Shown: positions 1-8,158, numbered from the stretch's first letter. The stretch is 64,000 bases of DNA from Salinibacterium sp. TMP30 (GCF_038397785.1 NZ_CP151642.1:2418001-2482000), one strand, 5' to 3'. Program-made: numbers and translations. Notes: generated by a model from the sequence alone, not told the origin.

Positions 1-37
1 ACCAGCTCGCGGCGCGATCTGCGCGGGATGTGGTCAC
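1..37 (-). CDS. 5' end of a truncated gene, product unknown
   Basis: A GTG codon read leftwards from 37 is preceded at 5 nt by a strong AGGAGG ribosome site (complement of 43-48). Only about 12 residues are visible before the window edge (MTTSRADRAASW), too few to name a family. It is divergent from the LacI-type regulator at 273, and the operator-like repeats between the two make it the likely target of that regulator. In such pairs the target is often a sugar hydrolase or ABC transporter gene, but that is inference only. Confidence 0.45.
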   Translation of the reverse strand, partial: MTTSRADRAASW

Positions 38-103
38 ACGTGCCTCCTTTGGCATCTGACTCGACTGCTTGTGCTCTGAGTCTTTATTCTGCGGACGTTT
101 TTC

Positions 104-220
104 TGTGAACGTGCACAGAATCTGCCCCGAAAGAACCTGCGTGGTTTTCTGGGAGCGTGCACAGACTATGCGAGCCCTCATCGACGTGTCAAGCGTTCGG
201 CGTGTCTGGGAGCGTGAACA
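104..220. promoter_or_regulatory. Three LacI-type operator-like repeats
   Basis: The intergenic region between the divergent gene at 37 and the LacI-family gene at 273 has three related 14-mers: TGTGAACGTGCACA (104-117), TGGGAGCGTGCACA (150-163) and TGGGAGCGTGAACA (207-220). The first sits in a 20-bp near-palindrome at 101-120 (TTCTGTG then AAC/GTG then CACAGAA) with the central CG step typical of LacI-family sites. The other two keep the right half better than the left. Spacing is 46 and 57 bp. They probably bind the adjacent regulator and control both directions. Confidence 0.55.
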
Positions 221-272
221 GTCCCGCAAACTCGGGCAACCCACACACCGCTGCGAGCGCTAGCATGGAGCC

Positions 273-1295
273 ATGGCAACCCCACGGGCTCGGCAACGCC
301 GCGCGACAATTTTCGATGTCGCAGCAGAAGCGAACGTTTCCCGCGGCACCGTCTCGCGACTACTCAACGGTGAGCCCTACGTCTCAGACTCTGCCCGCGA
401 TGCAGTCGAGAAAGCGATCGCCAAAGTCGGTTACGTGCGCAATATGGCCGCCCGCAACCTCGCCACCCAGCGCTCCAAGGCAATCGCGCTCATCGTGCAC
501 GAACCTCACTCGGTATTTCTCGAAGACCCCAACATTGGTGCGATTCTGCTCGGCACTAACGAGCGACTCTCCGAAGCCGACTATCAGCTTGTGTGCCTCA
601 TCATCGGATCCGACCGCGACAGCACTCGCATCGCCGAATACCTGCGCGGCGGATTCGTCGACGGCGCCGTCATCGTCTCGGCACGCGAACACGATCCCAT
701 CGCCGACGCCATCGCCCACATTGGTCTTCCCGCGGTTTTCGTTGGCCACCCCGAGAGCGCCCCAGAAATGCCCTACGTGGGCATCGACAACCGCAGTGCC
801 GCGCGCGATATCACCCGCGAACTACTTGCCACCGGTCGCAAACGCGTGGGAATGATTGCTGCCGCCCTCGACCGCGACTCCGGTAGCGAACGACTGGCCG
901 GCTTTCGGGATGCTATGGGTGACGACTTCGACGAAAGTCTGGTTGTCGATTTTCCGCTCTACTCCCGCACCAGCGGCGTCGAGGGAATGGAAACCCTCCT
1001 CGAACGCGCTGGCGACATTGATGGCGTGTTTGCGGCATCCGATGCTGTTGCCGCTGGCGCGATGGATGTGTTGCGGGAGCACGGGCGATCGGTGCCGGGA
1101 GATGTCGGAATCGTCGGCTTCGACGACAGCGACTGGGCGCTTCGGTGCCAACCTCAGCTATCGACGGTGCGACAGCCTGCCGACTTGCTCGGCCGTGAGG
1201 CGGCGTCGATGGTGCTTGAACTGGTAAACGGCCTCACCCCGGAGTCGCCGGGGCGAATCTTGCCCACCGAGATCAGATTACGCGGTTCCGCTTAA
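273..1295 (+). CDS. LacI/GalR-family transcriptional regulator
   Basis: A 340-residue protein with the standard LacI layout. The N-terminal helix-turn-helix is at about residues 12-58 (TIFDVAAEANVSRGTVSRLL, then a hinge ending in NMAARNLATQRS). A periplasmic-binding-protein-like effector domain runs from about 65 to the end, with the family signatures VGIVGFDDSDWA and TVRQPADLLG near the C-terminus. Such proteins repress sugar-use genes until a sugar or derivative binds. The ATG at 273 is taken because the HTH begins about 12 residues later; the upstream ATG at 265 is out of frame. Likely target: the divergent truncated gene and itself, through the repeats at 104-220. Confidence 0.93.
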   Translation: MATPRARQRRATIFDVAAEANVSRGTVSRLLNGEPYVSDSARDAVEKAIAKVGYVRNMAARNLATQRSKAIALIVHEPHSVFLEDPNIGAILLGTNERLSEADYQLVCLIIGSDRDSTRIAEYLRGGFVDGAVIVSAREHDPIADAIAHIGLPAVFVGHPESAPEMPYVGIDNRSAARDITRELLATGRKRVGMIAAALDRDSGSERLAGFRDAMGDDFDESLVVDFPLYSRTSGVEGMETLLERAGDIDGVFAASDAVAAGAMDVLREHGRSVPGDVGIVGFDDSDWALRCQPQLSTVRQPADLLGREAASMVLELVNGLTPESPGRILPTEIRLRGSA

Positions 1296-1360
1296 GACTG
1301 CGCGGTTCAGCTTAAAGCTGCGCGGCTCAGCCTGCGACTGAGCGGTTCAGGCTAGGGCTG
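1281..1360. repeat. Four tandem 20-bp degenerate repeats
   Basis: Four units in exact 20-bp register: 1281-1300 (CGCGGTTCCGCTTAAGACTG), 1301-1320 (CGCGGTTCAGCTTAAAGCTG), 1321-1340 (CGCGGCTCAGCCTGCGACTG) and 1341-1360 (AGCGGTTCAGGCTAGGGCTG). The first supplies the last codons and stop of the LacI-type gene; the fourth overlaps the 3' end of the convergent small membrane-protein gene. It lies between convergent genes, but no T-tract hairpin is evident. Confidence 0.75.
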
Positions 1361-1540
1361 TGTCGTCGCGTCGACGAGAGCCGCAGCCTTGGCGCGCTCT
1401 TCTGCCTCGATCTTGGCGTAGCTGGTGCGCTCGGTGCGGTCGGAGCGAATGATTGCCGCCATCACGATCCAAAAAATCACCCCAACAGCAATTGTGGGCA
1501 CGACGGAGAAGATCGCGTTCGACCAGAATTCTTGAGGCAC
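1352..1540 (-). CDS. Small one-helix membrane protein (62 aa)
   Basis: 62 residues from a GTG start. One predicted membrane helix lies at about residues 10-31 (AIFSVVPTIAVGVIFWIVMAA), followed by a charged, Arg/Lys/Glu-rich cytoplasmic tail with Ala-Glu runs that could be helical. It is the last of three tiny membrane proteins after lysS, 9 nt downstream of the stop of the 29-residue one. The 3' end runs into the 20-bp tandem repeats. Function unknown; similar small proteins are often left as hypothetical in actinobacterial genomes. Confidence 0.7.
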   Translation of the reverse strand: MPQEFWSNAIFSVVPTIAVGVIFWIVMAAIIRSDRTERTSYAKIEAEERAKAAALVDATTQP

Positions 1541-1549
1541 GTATTTAGC

Positions 1550-1639
1550 CTAACCGTTCAGCAGCGTGACAATGGCGATGAGTACAACAAGTCCCACGAG
1601 AGTCACAGTCATGATGAGCCGCGACGATTTGCGGTCCAC
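1550..1639 (-). CDS. Tiny membrane peptide (29 aa)
   Basis: A 29-residue frame with GTG start: a short basic N-terminus (MDRKSSR) followed by a single hydrophobic helix (LIMTVTLVGLVVLIAIVTLL) and NG at the end. The GTG shares its G with the TAG stop of the upstream 42-residue gene (TAGTG), so it would be translated by re-initiation. Basic-then-hydrophobic polarity predicts an N-in orientation. No family is recognised. Support comes from the coupling and from its position in an unbroken chain of small membrane-protein frames. Confidence 0.5.
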   Translation of the reverse strand: MDRKSSRLIMTVTLVGLVVLIAIVTLLNG

Positions 1640-1767
1640 TACTGCGCCTTCACGAACATGCCAACGATCCCGGTAGCAATCATGAATACACCAGCACCGG
1701 TCACCAGAATCCACAGCGTAACGCGCAGGGGCGTGATCGCTGAGGTCTTGCGGGGTTCGATCACCAC
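1639..1767 (-). CDS. Small membrane protein after lysS (42 aa)
   Basis: A 42-residue frame starting with GTG 2 nt after the lysS stop. Sequence pattern: N-terminal polar segment (VIEPRKTSAITPLR), one hydrophobic helix at about residues 16-39 (VTLWILVTGAGVFMIATGIV), and a short KAQ tail. Its stop overlaps the next GTG by one base. The tight spacing to lysS and to the following frame argues that it is translated from the lysS message. Function unknown. Confidence 0.55.
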   Translation of the reverse strand: MVIEPRKTSAITPLRVTLWILVTGAGVFMIATGIVGMFVKAQ

Positions 1768-1769
1768 TG

Positions 1770-3269
1770 CTACTTCACCAGCGGGAAGAGAATTGTTTCG
1801 CGAATACCCAAACCGGTGATCGCCATCAACAGGCGGTCGACACCAACACCGATGCCACCGCTCGGCGGCATGCCGTGCTCGAGCGCACGAAGGAAGTCTT
1901 CATCGAGGCGCATCGCTTCAACATCGCCCTGACTAGCCAAGAGCGATTGCTCAACAAAACGTTCCCGTTGGATGACCGGGTCTACGAGCTCCGAGTAGCC
2001 GGTTGCCAACTCGAACCCACGAATGTAGAGGTCCCACTTTTCAACAACACCCTCGATGCTGCGGTGGTCACGCACGAGCGGGCTCGTGTCAACCGGAAAG
2101 TCCATGACGAAGGTAGGGCGGTCGAGTCCCGGCTTGACGTAGTGCTCCCACAGCTCTTCCACGTACTTGCCGTGGGTGGGTTGGGTGACCTCGATGTCGA
2201 CGGCATCGGCAAGCTTCTTGAGCTCGTCGACAGGCATCTGCGGGGTGACGCTGAGGCCAGCCGCTGCGTTGAGCGAGTCATACATCGAGATGCGTGCCCA
2301 GTCACCGCCGAGGTCGTACTCGGTGCCGTCAGCGAGCGTAACGAGCATCGAGTCGGCCACAGCGAGAGCCGCATTCTGCACGAGCTCCTGGGTGAGGTCA
2401 GCCATCTGGTTGTAGTCGCCGTAGGCCTGATAGGCCTCGACCATGGCGAATTCGGGTGAATGGGTAGAGTCGGCACCTTCGTTGCGAAAGTTGCGGTTGA
2501 TTTCGAACGCGCGCTCAATGCCACCAACGACGGCGCGCTTGAGGAACAGTTCGGGCGCGATGCGAAGGTACAGCTCAGTGTCGAATGCGTTGGAGTGGGT
2601 CACGAACGGTCGAGCGGATGCCCCGCCGTGCATCGTCTGCAGCATCGGTGTTTCGACTTCGAGGTAGTCGTGCTCGGCGAATGTTGCGCGCAGGCTCGCG
2701 TTGACCTTGGCCCGGGCACGCACCGTGAAACGGGCCTGCTCACGAACAATGAGGTCGAGGTAGCGGCTGCGAACACGCTGTTCGTCGCTCAAGTCTTTGT
2801 GGAGGTTGGGCAGCGGAAGCACAGCCTTGGCCGCGATCTTCCACTCCGTGACCATGACCGACAGCTCACCGCGACGACTAGAGATGATCTCACCGCTGAC
2901 GAACAGGTGGTCACCGAGGTCGACGAGCTCTTTCCACTGCGCGAGGGCGTCTTCGCCAATCTCAGCAAGTGAAACCATGACCTGGATGCGCTGGCCGTCG
3001 CCTGCCTGCAACGATGCGAAGCACAGCTTGCCGGTGTTGCGAAGGTGCACAATGCGGCCCGCAAGCCCCACAATGTCGCCGGTAGTGTCATCCGCTTCAA
3101 GCGAAGGATACTTGGCTCGCACAGCAGGAATGCTCGTGGTGATCGCTACGCCTACCGGGTACGCCTCGGCACCAGAATCGATGAGTCGCTGACGCTTCTC
3201 AAGCCGAACAGCTTTCTGTTCAGAAACTTCGGCCTCGGTGGGATCTGGAGCGTTTGCGGCGTCATTCAC
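1770..3269 (-). CDS. lysS: Lysine--tRNA ligase, class II
   Basis: Charges tRNA-Lys with lysine. About 499 residues from the chosen GTG at 3269, close to the usual class II LysRS length of about 500; a longer open frame reaches 3326, but those extra 19 residues are low-complexity. The N-terminal OB-fold anticodon domain is at about residues 55-160. The class II catalytic core has motif 1 near LEVETPMLQ, motif 2 in RAFEINRNFRNEGADSTHSPEF, and motif 3 in GGIGVGVDRLLM. It lies 58 nt downstream of panC, and three tiny membrane-protein genes follow directly. Confidence 0.95.
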   Translation of the reverse strand: MNDAANAPDPTEAEVSEQKAVRLEKRQRLIDSGAEAYPVGVAITTSIPAVRAKYPSLEADDTTGDIVGLAGRIVHLRNTGKLCFASLQAGDGQRIQVMVSLAEIGEDALAQWKELVDLGDHLFVSGEIISSRRGELSVMVTEWKIAAKAVLPLPNLHKDLSDEQRVRSRYLDLIVREQARFTVRARAKVNASLRATFAEHDYLEVETPMLQTMHGGASARPFVTHSNAFDTELYLRIAPELFLKRAVVGGIERAFEINRNFRNEGADSTHSPEFAMVEAYQAYGDYNQMADLTQELVQNAALAVADSMLVTLADGTEYDLGGDWARISMYDSLNAAAGLSVTPQMPVDELKKLADAVDIEVTQPTHGKYVEELWEHYVKPGLDRPTFVMDFPVDTSPLVRDHRSIEGVVEKWDLYIRGFELATGYSELVDPVIQRERFVEQSLLASQGDVEAMRLDEDFLRALEHGMPPSGGIGVGVDRLLMAITGLGIRETILFPLVK

Positions 3270-3327
3270 GCCTTCAATCGTAGCCGGGATGGAACTACCT
3301 CGCCGCGCCCCAGAATCAGCCCACAAA

Positions 3328-4191
3328 CTACCCGACGTAGAGCGAAGAGTTGTCGATCAGACGGGTGTCTCCGACACGCGCGGCGACGATTGCCGTTGCC
3401 GGCCCACGGAAGCCATCAGGCACCGGCATGAAGGTGTCAGTGTCGACAACCGAGAAGTAGTCGAGCTCAGCCCGTGACTCCCCCATGAGTGCACCCTGCG
3501 CTGCCGCAATAACAGCATCGAGGCCACTATCGGCAGCCGAGGTCGCCGCCTTCAGGGCGGTCGACAGAATGGTCGCGGCTTCCCGCTGGCTGGCATCCAA
3601 GAACTGGTTGCGGCTCGAGAGCGCGAGTCCGTCGTCTTGGCGAACGGTTTCGATAATTTCGAGGCGAACCGGGATGTTGAGGTCGGTGATCATGCGGCGA
3701 ACCAAGAAGAGTTGCTGGGCATCTTTCTGGCCGAACGTCACGAAGTGCGGTGAGGTGATCGCGAGCATCTTGGCAACTACCGTGAGCACGCCATCGAAGT
3801 GACCCGCGCGGGCCTTACCTTCGAACATAGTGCCGATCTGGCCCGCAGAGATTGTGGTCGAGGTCGGCCCCTTTGGATACATTTCTTCGACACTGGGAGC
3901 GAACACGTAGGGAACACCGAGCTCGCCCAACAAATCGAGGTCGACATCCATGGTGCGCGGATACTTGTCAATATCCTCGTTGGCACCGAACTGGGTCGGG
4001 TTGACAAAGATCGACACAATGCGCACATCGGCAAGCTCGGCCGCGCGCTCAACGTGAGCCACATGCCCCGCATGCAACGCACCTAGCGTGGGAGTAAGGG
4101 CGATCGTTCGACCAGCAGCACGCTCATGCATCGCCAGATCGCGCATGCCCGCGACGGTCTCAATAACTTGCGGGCGGGAGTGTGAACTCAC
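3328..4191 (-). CDS. panC: Pantothenate synthetase
   Basis: Joins pantoate and beta-alanine with ATP to make pantothenate (vitamin B5, coenzyme A precursor). 287 residues, a normal family length. Visible motifs are the nucleotide-binding TLGALHAGHVAHV segment (HxGH type) at about residues 34-46, FVNPTQFGANEDIDKYPR, FGQKDAQQLFLVRRM, and the SSRNQFL segment. The start GTG overlaps the stop of the upstream DUF2520 gene by 4 nt (GTGA), so the two are translationally coupled. Confidence 0.96.
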   Translation of the reverse strand: MSSHSRPQVIETVAGMRDLAMHERAAGRTIALTPTLGALHAGHVAHVERAAELADVRIVSIFVNPTQFGANEDIDKYPRTMDVDLDLLGELGVPYVFAPSVEEMYPKGPTSTTISAGQIGTMFEGKARAGHFDGVLTVVAKMLAITSPHFVTFGQKDAQQLFLVRRMITDLNIPVRLEIIETVRQDDGLALSSRNQFLDASQREAATILSTALKAATSAADSGLDAVIAAAQGALMGESRAELDYFSVVDTDTFMPVPDGFRGPATAIVAARVGDTRLIDNSSLYVG

Positions 4192-4937
4192 GAGGGATCC
4201 TCCTGTGAATGGGGCCTCGAATCGGGGTCGAACGAGGAAAGGTCGATCGTAGTCGCAGTTGCGCCCGCGAGCGCACTTTCCACCGACGACCGCAGCAAGG
4301 GGCCCAACACTCGGGCAGGATTTTCGACCCCGACGTTCGCCAGCAAATCGAGTGATTGCCCCACAATTGCGGCCGAAAAACTGGTAGCCGTACTGACAGC
4401 CTCAGCCCAAGCGGCGCGCTCATTTTCCGCGACCACAATCGGCTCAGCACCCATCTCGACGACGAGAGCCTGAGCGATCGGCAATACCGGTGTCGGCGCG
4501 CTCACGGCGCAGTACGCCTCATGCAGCCGGGTGAGGTCAAGGCTTGTTCCCGTGAATACCATCGCCGGATGCACCGCCAAGGGAATTGCACCAGCAGCGA
4601 GGGCAGGAGCAAGCGCTCCATAACCGAGTCCCGGTGCCGTGTGCAGCACGAGTTGTCCCGGCTGCCACACCCCGGCAGCGGCAAGACCACTGGTAAACGA
4701 CTCGATCTCCGACTCGGGAATCGCCAAAATTACGAGCTCGCTTCGCTCAACAAGGGTGGGGATGTCGAGCACAGGAACGTCGGGCAAAATCGCGCTCGCA
4801 CGCTCCAGGTTTCGCTCGGACGTCGCCGCGATCCCCACGATTGCGTGCCCTGCCCCGGCGAGCGCCGCCCCAAGAATCGGGCCCACCTTGCCGGCGCCGA
4901 TGATGCCAATGCCGAGTCGGCCTGCTGCCTGTGCCAC
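4188..4937 (-). CDS. Rossmann-fold/DUF2520 protein next to panC
   Basis: 249 residues. The N-terminus has a dinucleotide-binding glycine motif (GIIGAGKVGPILGAAL) followed by a Rossmann domain to about residue 120. The C-terminal all-helical half matches the DUF2520 type (NERAAWAEAVSTATSFSAAIV, NPARVLGPLLRSSVESAL). Overall architecture resembles ketopantoate reductase and pyrroline-carboxylate reductase relatives. Because it is coupled to panC by a 4-nt overlap, a role in pantothenate synthesis is a reasonable guess but unproven. Its GTG start overlaps the upstream stop by one base. Confidence 0.8.
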   Translation of the reverse strand: MAQAAGRLGIGIIGAGKVGPILGAALAGAGHAIVGIAATSERNLERASAILPDVPVLDIPTLVERSELVILAIPESEIESFTSGLAAAGVWQPGQLVLHTAPGLGYGALAPALAAGAIPLAVHPAMVFTGTSLDLTRLHEAYCAVSAPTPVLPIAQALVVEMGAEPIVVAENERAAWAEAVSTATSFSAAIVGQSLDLLANVGVENPARVLGPLLRSSVESALAGATATTIDLSSFDPDSRPHSQEDPS

Positions 4938-6667
4938 TACGGGGTTGCCTCCGGGGTTGCCCCTGAGTTTGCCCCAGGGGGTACCTCCGGGGTTGCCCCA
5001 GGGGGTACCTCCGGGGTTGCCCCAGGGGGTACCTCCGGGGTTGCCCCTGAGTTTGCCTCTGAGTTGTCGGCAGTGCGCTCCGTGCTCCCACTGCGCCAGC
5101 GATGGCTCGTATCGACGCTGGCGGACTGCACCGCAGCATGCGAAACTTCGGTGAAGAATGCGATGACATCACTGCGCTCCAAGGCGCCAATGGTCGCCGA
5201 GATCGGGCCGGCAACGGTGTGCACCCGCAATTCCGCGAGACGCATCCGACGCAGAAGCGGGCCTTCAGCCATGCTGACACTCTGCATGCGCGCTTGAGGA
5301 ACGAGCACAAGTGAACGCCAGATCGCGCCCTTGCGGAGAGCAACAGCATCCGAAATCATGACAAAACCGTTGCGGCGCCATGAGAACCAGCGCAGCACGG
5401 CGGCTCGCTTTGGCGAAGTCACGTAGGCGTCATCATGGGCACCAGCGGCGAGCCCAGCTTCGAGCAACTCGCGCGATTCAGCATCGGCGAGGCTCGGCAG
5501 AATCAACTGCAGCACGCGGTGCACGTCATCCATATCCCCCACGGGAAGCAGTGTGGTTTTCGCATTCGCTTGACCAGAGCTTGAGGCCTGCGAAGCAGTA
5601 TTAATCTTGATCTCCCACCACCCGGCCAGCCGCCAGAGAAGCGGCTGAGAAACCTCGACGGCGTGAATGCGGCCCGGAGGCAACGTCTCATTGGTCGTTG
5701 AGAGCAGCCCGTAGCCGACACGGATACCGTCTTGGGTTGAGGCGATCGAATAGCGCAGAGAGCGGGTCAGCCGGGAGAGGAGGTAACCAAAAAGTCCGAG
5801 CACGCCTGGCAAAAATGCGAACAACCAGAGGTAATCACCGGAGATCGAAATCGTTACGATGATGCCGATAGCAACCGCGACCGCGATGATGGTTGCTTCA
5901 CTCAACACGAGCGAACCAATCAGTCGGGGAATTCGGATGCGCACAATCGACTCTGGCGGCGCCGCATCCGGGTCGAGCTCGGGAGCCAAAAACTCGTTCA
6001 CTCGCTGCTCAATGAGCCCACCCTCAGGGCTCGCAGCTGCTTCGGATGCCTCAACGGCGCGGGTTCCCGAAGCGAGCTGCAAGATCGCGCGCCGCAAATT
6101 GTCTGCTCCGCGGGAGCCAAGGTATGACAGCTCAACATTGGCGTCTTGACCGGCCACGTTTACCTCAAGTTTGGCCGCGCCAAACAGACGGGCAACAAGT
6201 GGACGCGAAATATTGATGCCCTGAATACGGTCAAGCCGACCACGGCGGTTGGTGCGGAACAGAATGCCGCTGCGCACCTCGACAACTTCATCAGTGATGC
6301 GGAAGGTGTGCATCCGCCAAGAAAAGTAGAACCCCAGTACGCTCAGAACGAGAACCGCAAGCACAATCAGGACTGCCGGAATCAACAATCCAAACTCTGC
6401 AAGTTGAGAGAACGGATCAAACTCATTGCGGCTGTTGAAGAGCGTCTCGATAAAGAAATCGCGCGCGTTCACAATGATCACACCGATGATCGCCAAGAGC
6501 GCGATGCCTCCCCGCAGCAGTGGGGTTGCGGGATGCAGCCTGTGCCATTCGCCGTCGGCGAGGCGCTGAGCTTCAGCCGGCAAACTGCCGACACTCGCGG
6601 CGGGTGCTACCGACTCGTTCGCGGGGGACGCGTTCGCGGTGTGATCGTTCGCGGGGAGCTCGCTCAC
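4937..6667 (-). CDS. Large bacterial PH-domain (DUF304/YdbT-like) membrane protein
   Basis: 576 residues. Two membrane hairpins near the N-terminus (about residues 48-70 and 95-115) precede the first bPH_2 domain (FRITDEVVEVRSGILFRTNRRGRL). A second hydrophobic pair (about 255-305) precedes another PH domain with the typical RIHAVEVSQPLLWRLAGWWEIKI segment, and a third PH-like segment is near residue 445. The C-terminal tail is a low-complexity Pro/Glu/Gly stretch with three copies of ATPEVPPG. Its start overlaps the stop of the smaller PH protein by 4 nt. YdbS/YdbT-like pairs have been linked to export and resistance functions in Bacillus; the role here is unknown. Confidence 0.85.
   Translation of the reverse strand: MSELPANDHTANASPANESVAPAASVGSLPAEAQRLADGEWHRLHPATPLLRGGIALLAIIGVIIVNARDFFIETLFNSRNEFDPFSQLAEFGLLIPAVLIVLAVLVLSVLGFYFSWRMHTFRITDEVVEVRSGILFRTNRRGRLDRIQGINISRPLVARLFGAAKLEVNVAGQDANVELSYLGSRGADNLRRAILQLASGTRAVEASEAAASPEGGLIEQRVNEFLAPELDPDAAPPESIVRIRIPRLIGSLVLSEATIIAVAVAIGIIVTISISGDYLWLFAFLPGVLGLFGYLLSRLTRSLRYSIASTQDGIRVGYGLLSTTNETLPPGRIHAVEVSQPLLWRLAGWWEIKINTASQASSSGQANAKTTLLPVGDMDDVHRVLQLILPSLADAESRELLEAGLAAGAHDDAYVTSPKRAAVLRWFSWRRNGFVMISDAVALRKGAIWRSLVLVPQARMQSVSMAEGPLLRRMRLAELRVHTVAGPISATIGALERSDVIAFFTEVSHAAVQSASVDTSHRWRSGSTERTADNSEANSGATPEVPPGATPEVPPGATPEVPPGANSGATPEATP
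4972..5043. repeat. Three perfect 24-bp tandem repeats in a gene 3' end
   Basis: Three identical 24-bp units at 4972-4995, 4996-5019 and 5020-5043, each containing GGTACC and encoding ATPEVPPG on the minus strand, flanked on both sides by partial units. They lie inside the 3' end of the large PH-domain gene and are in frame, so unit gain or loss would keep the reading frame. Exact identity suggests recent expansion or homogenisation. Confidence 0.9.
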
Positions 6668-7149
6668 AACCCGGCCCTGCGACTCTCTGCCAGCGCAACG
6701 AGTGTGTCTCTCAACTCCTCCGCGTCCTGCTCGGGCAAACCAGGAATGACCACACCGGTGGATGCCGCAGCAGTCACAAATTTGAGTTCGCTCAGCCCCA
6801 CAGCACGATCGAGGGGTCCGCGGTTAATGTCGACGAGCTGCATGCGACCATAGGGCACAGCAACCACGCGTCGGAACATCAACCCGCGTCGAAACACCAG
6901 GTCATCGGCACGCAGCATGTAGCCAATGGCGCGCACGCGTCGCGGGGTGAGAAGGATGTTGATGAGGAAAATAATTCCCAGTGAGATGGGGATAGCCGCT
7001 AGCCATTGAATACCCGAGATAAAGGTGGGGATCGAGCTTGCGGCCGAGAGAATCAGCCCAAAGATGATGAGGCCAACAACCTCAACGACCACGTATTTGC
7101 GGGAAACTCCGCGCCACTCGGTGTCAGGTAGGTCCAGTCGCTCGGTCAC
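6664..7149 (-). CDS. Small bacterial PH-domain (YdbS-like) membrane protein
   Basis: 161 residues: two membrane helices at about 20-42 and 47-68 (VVVEVVGLIIFGLIL and WLAAIPISLGIIFLINILL), followed by one bPH_2 domain (YMLRADDLVFRRGLMFRRVVAVPYGRMQLVDINRGPLDRAVGLSEL). The short-then-long pairing with the 576-residue protein is the usual YdbS/YdbT arrangement and suggests the two form a complex. It overlaps its neighbours on both sides by 4 nt, and translation is probably sequentially coupled. Confidence 0.85.
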   Translation of the reverse strand: MTERLDLPDTEWRGVSRKYVVVEVVGLIIFGLILSAASSIPTFISGIQWLAAIPISLGIIFLINILLTPRRVRAIGYMLRADDLVFRRGLMFRRVVAVPYGRMQLVDINRGPLDRAVGLSELKFVTAAASTGVVIPGLPEQDAEELRDTLVALAESRRAGL

Positions 7150-7631
7150 GCTGCTCCTTGGGGGTCCATCGGATTCTGCGACGATGAATCTTCATCGTCG
7201 GGCGGGATCGTGCACAAGTGTTCGGCAACGAGTCCTGCGATCAGTAACCCTATCGCGGCGCCAGAAACGACCAAACTAGCCGTAATGGTTCCCGCTCCAG
7301 GCGAGACAGTGCGGCTCAGCAAGTAGACGGCAATCGCTACAGCGGAGCCGCCGAGTAGCGCTCCCGAAAAGCTTGAGGCCTTGGCTAAGACCACAACGCG
7401 GAGAGCATAAAACGGGTTGACCCGCGCCCGGCGCAGTCCCCGCGAGGAACGATAGATGGGAACGGCGAGCACAACCACAACAACGGCGATGACGAACAGC
7501 GAAATTGCGAGCGAAATCGACGGGATCACAATTGGTCGACCCGATGCTGTCAGCAGCACTTCAAGGAGCCAGCCCGCGGCAGCGCCGACGGCCGCCAGCG
7601 TGATCAGGTGCAGTGGCGAGGTGCGGCTCAC
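7146..7631 (-). CDS. DUF3180 membrane protein
   Basis: About 161 residues with four hydrophobic helices: about 8-30, 38-60, 85-105 and 115-140. Arginine-rich loops lie between (YRSSRGLRRARVNPFYALR) and the tail is acidic and serine-rich (PPDDEDSSSQ). The pattern and the position immediately after folK match the actinobacterial DUF3180 family. Two adjacent GTG codons (7634, 7631) are possible starts. The second gives a 4-nt GTGA overlap with the folK stop and is preferred. No biochemical role is known. Confidence 0.8.
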   Translation of the reverse strand: MSRTSPLHLITLAAVGAAAGWLLEVLLTASGRPIVIPSISLAISLFVIAVVVVVLAVPIYRSSRGLRRARVNPFYALRVVVLAKASSFSGALLGGSAVAIAVYLLSRTVSPGAGTITASLVVSGAAIGLLIAGLVAEHLCTIPPDDEDSSSQNPMDPQGAA

Positions 7632-8158
7632 CACAGTGGTTCCGCCTCAAACTCGGTGGCGTCATTCTCGATCCCCGCGAGCAGGTCTGCCGCGCGCCCC
7701 ACCCCGGGAAGGCTCGCATCGGGGTCGAGCTGCAGCCACGGCACGAGAACAAAAGCGCGCTCGGCGGCCCGCGGATGGGGAATCGACAGCAGTTCATCAT
7801 CCACCAGCAGGTGCGCAAAGGTCACAATGTCGATGTCGAGAGTGCGATCGCCCCAGCGTTCTTCGCGCACACGGCCCTGCTCGGTTTCGATGCGCTGCAA
7901 CTGCGTGAGCAGGGCGTGGGGCTCCAGCGCGCTGCGCGCTAACAGGATCGCATTCAGATATGCGGGCGCCGAGTGGTCGACGCCGAAAACCTTCAGCGCT
8001 GGGGTCTGCACAATACTGGATGCGGCATCCACCGATACGCCGTTGATACGAGAGATGGCGTGCACGGCGTCGCGCAGCGTCGATTCGCGATCGCCCAGGT
8101 TGCTGCCGAGGGCAAGCACGAGTGGCAATTCGACGCGGAGGCGTTGCTGCCGAATCAC
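7628..8158 (-). CDS. folK: 2-amino-4-hydroxy-6-hydroxymethyldihydropteridine diphosphokinase (HPPK)
   Basis: Transfers pyrophosphate from ATP to 6-hydroxymethyl-dihydropterin, the step before dihydropteroate synthase. 176 residues. Family motifs are LALGSNLGDRESTLRDAV at the N-terminus, the central ERWGDRTLDIDIVTF with the two metal-binding aspartates (DxD), and IPHPRAAERAFVLVPW. Its GTG start overlaps the folB stop by 4 nt. Folate genes here run folE-folP-folB-folK as one message. Confidence 0.96.
   Translation of the reverse strand: MIRQQRLRVELPLVLALGSNLGDRESTLRDAVHAISRINGVSVDAASSIVQTPALKVFGVDHSAPAYLNAILLARSALEPHALLTQLQRIETEQGRVREERWGDRTLDIDIVTFAHLLVDDELLSIPHPRAAERAFVLVPWLQLDPDASLPGVGRAADLLAGIENDATEFEAEPLW

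Noticed and set aside
4941-5066. Possible CRISPR array
   Set aside because: The 24-bp units are directly abutting with no spacers and are in frame within a coding sequence.
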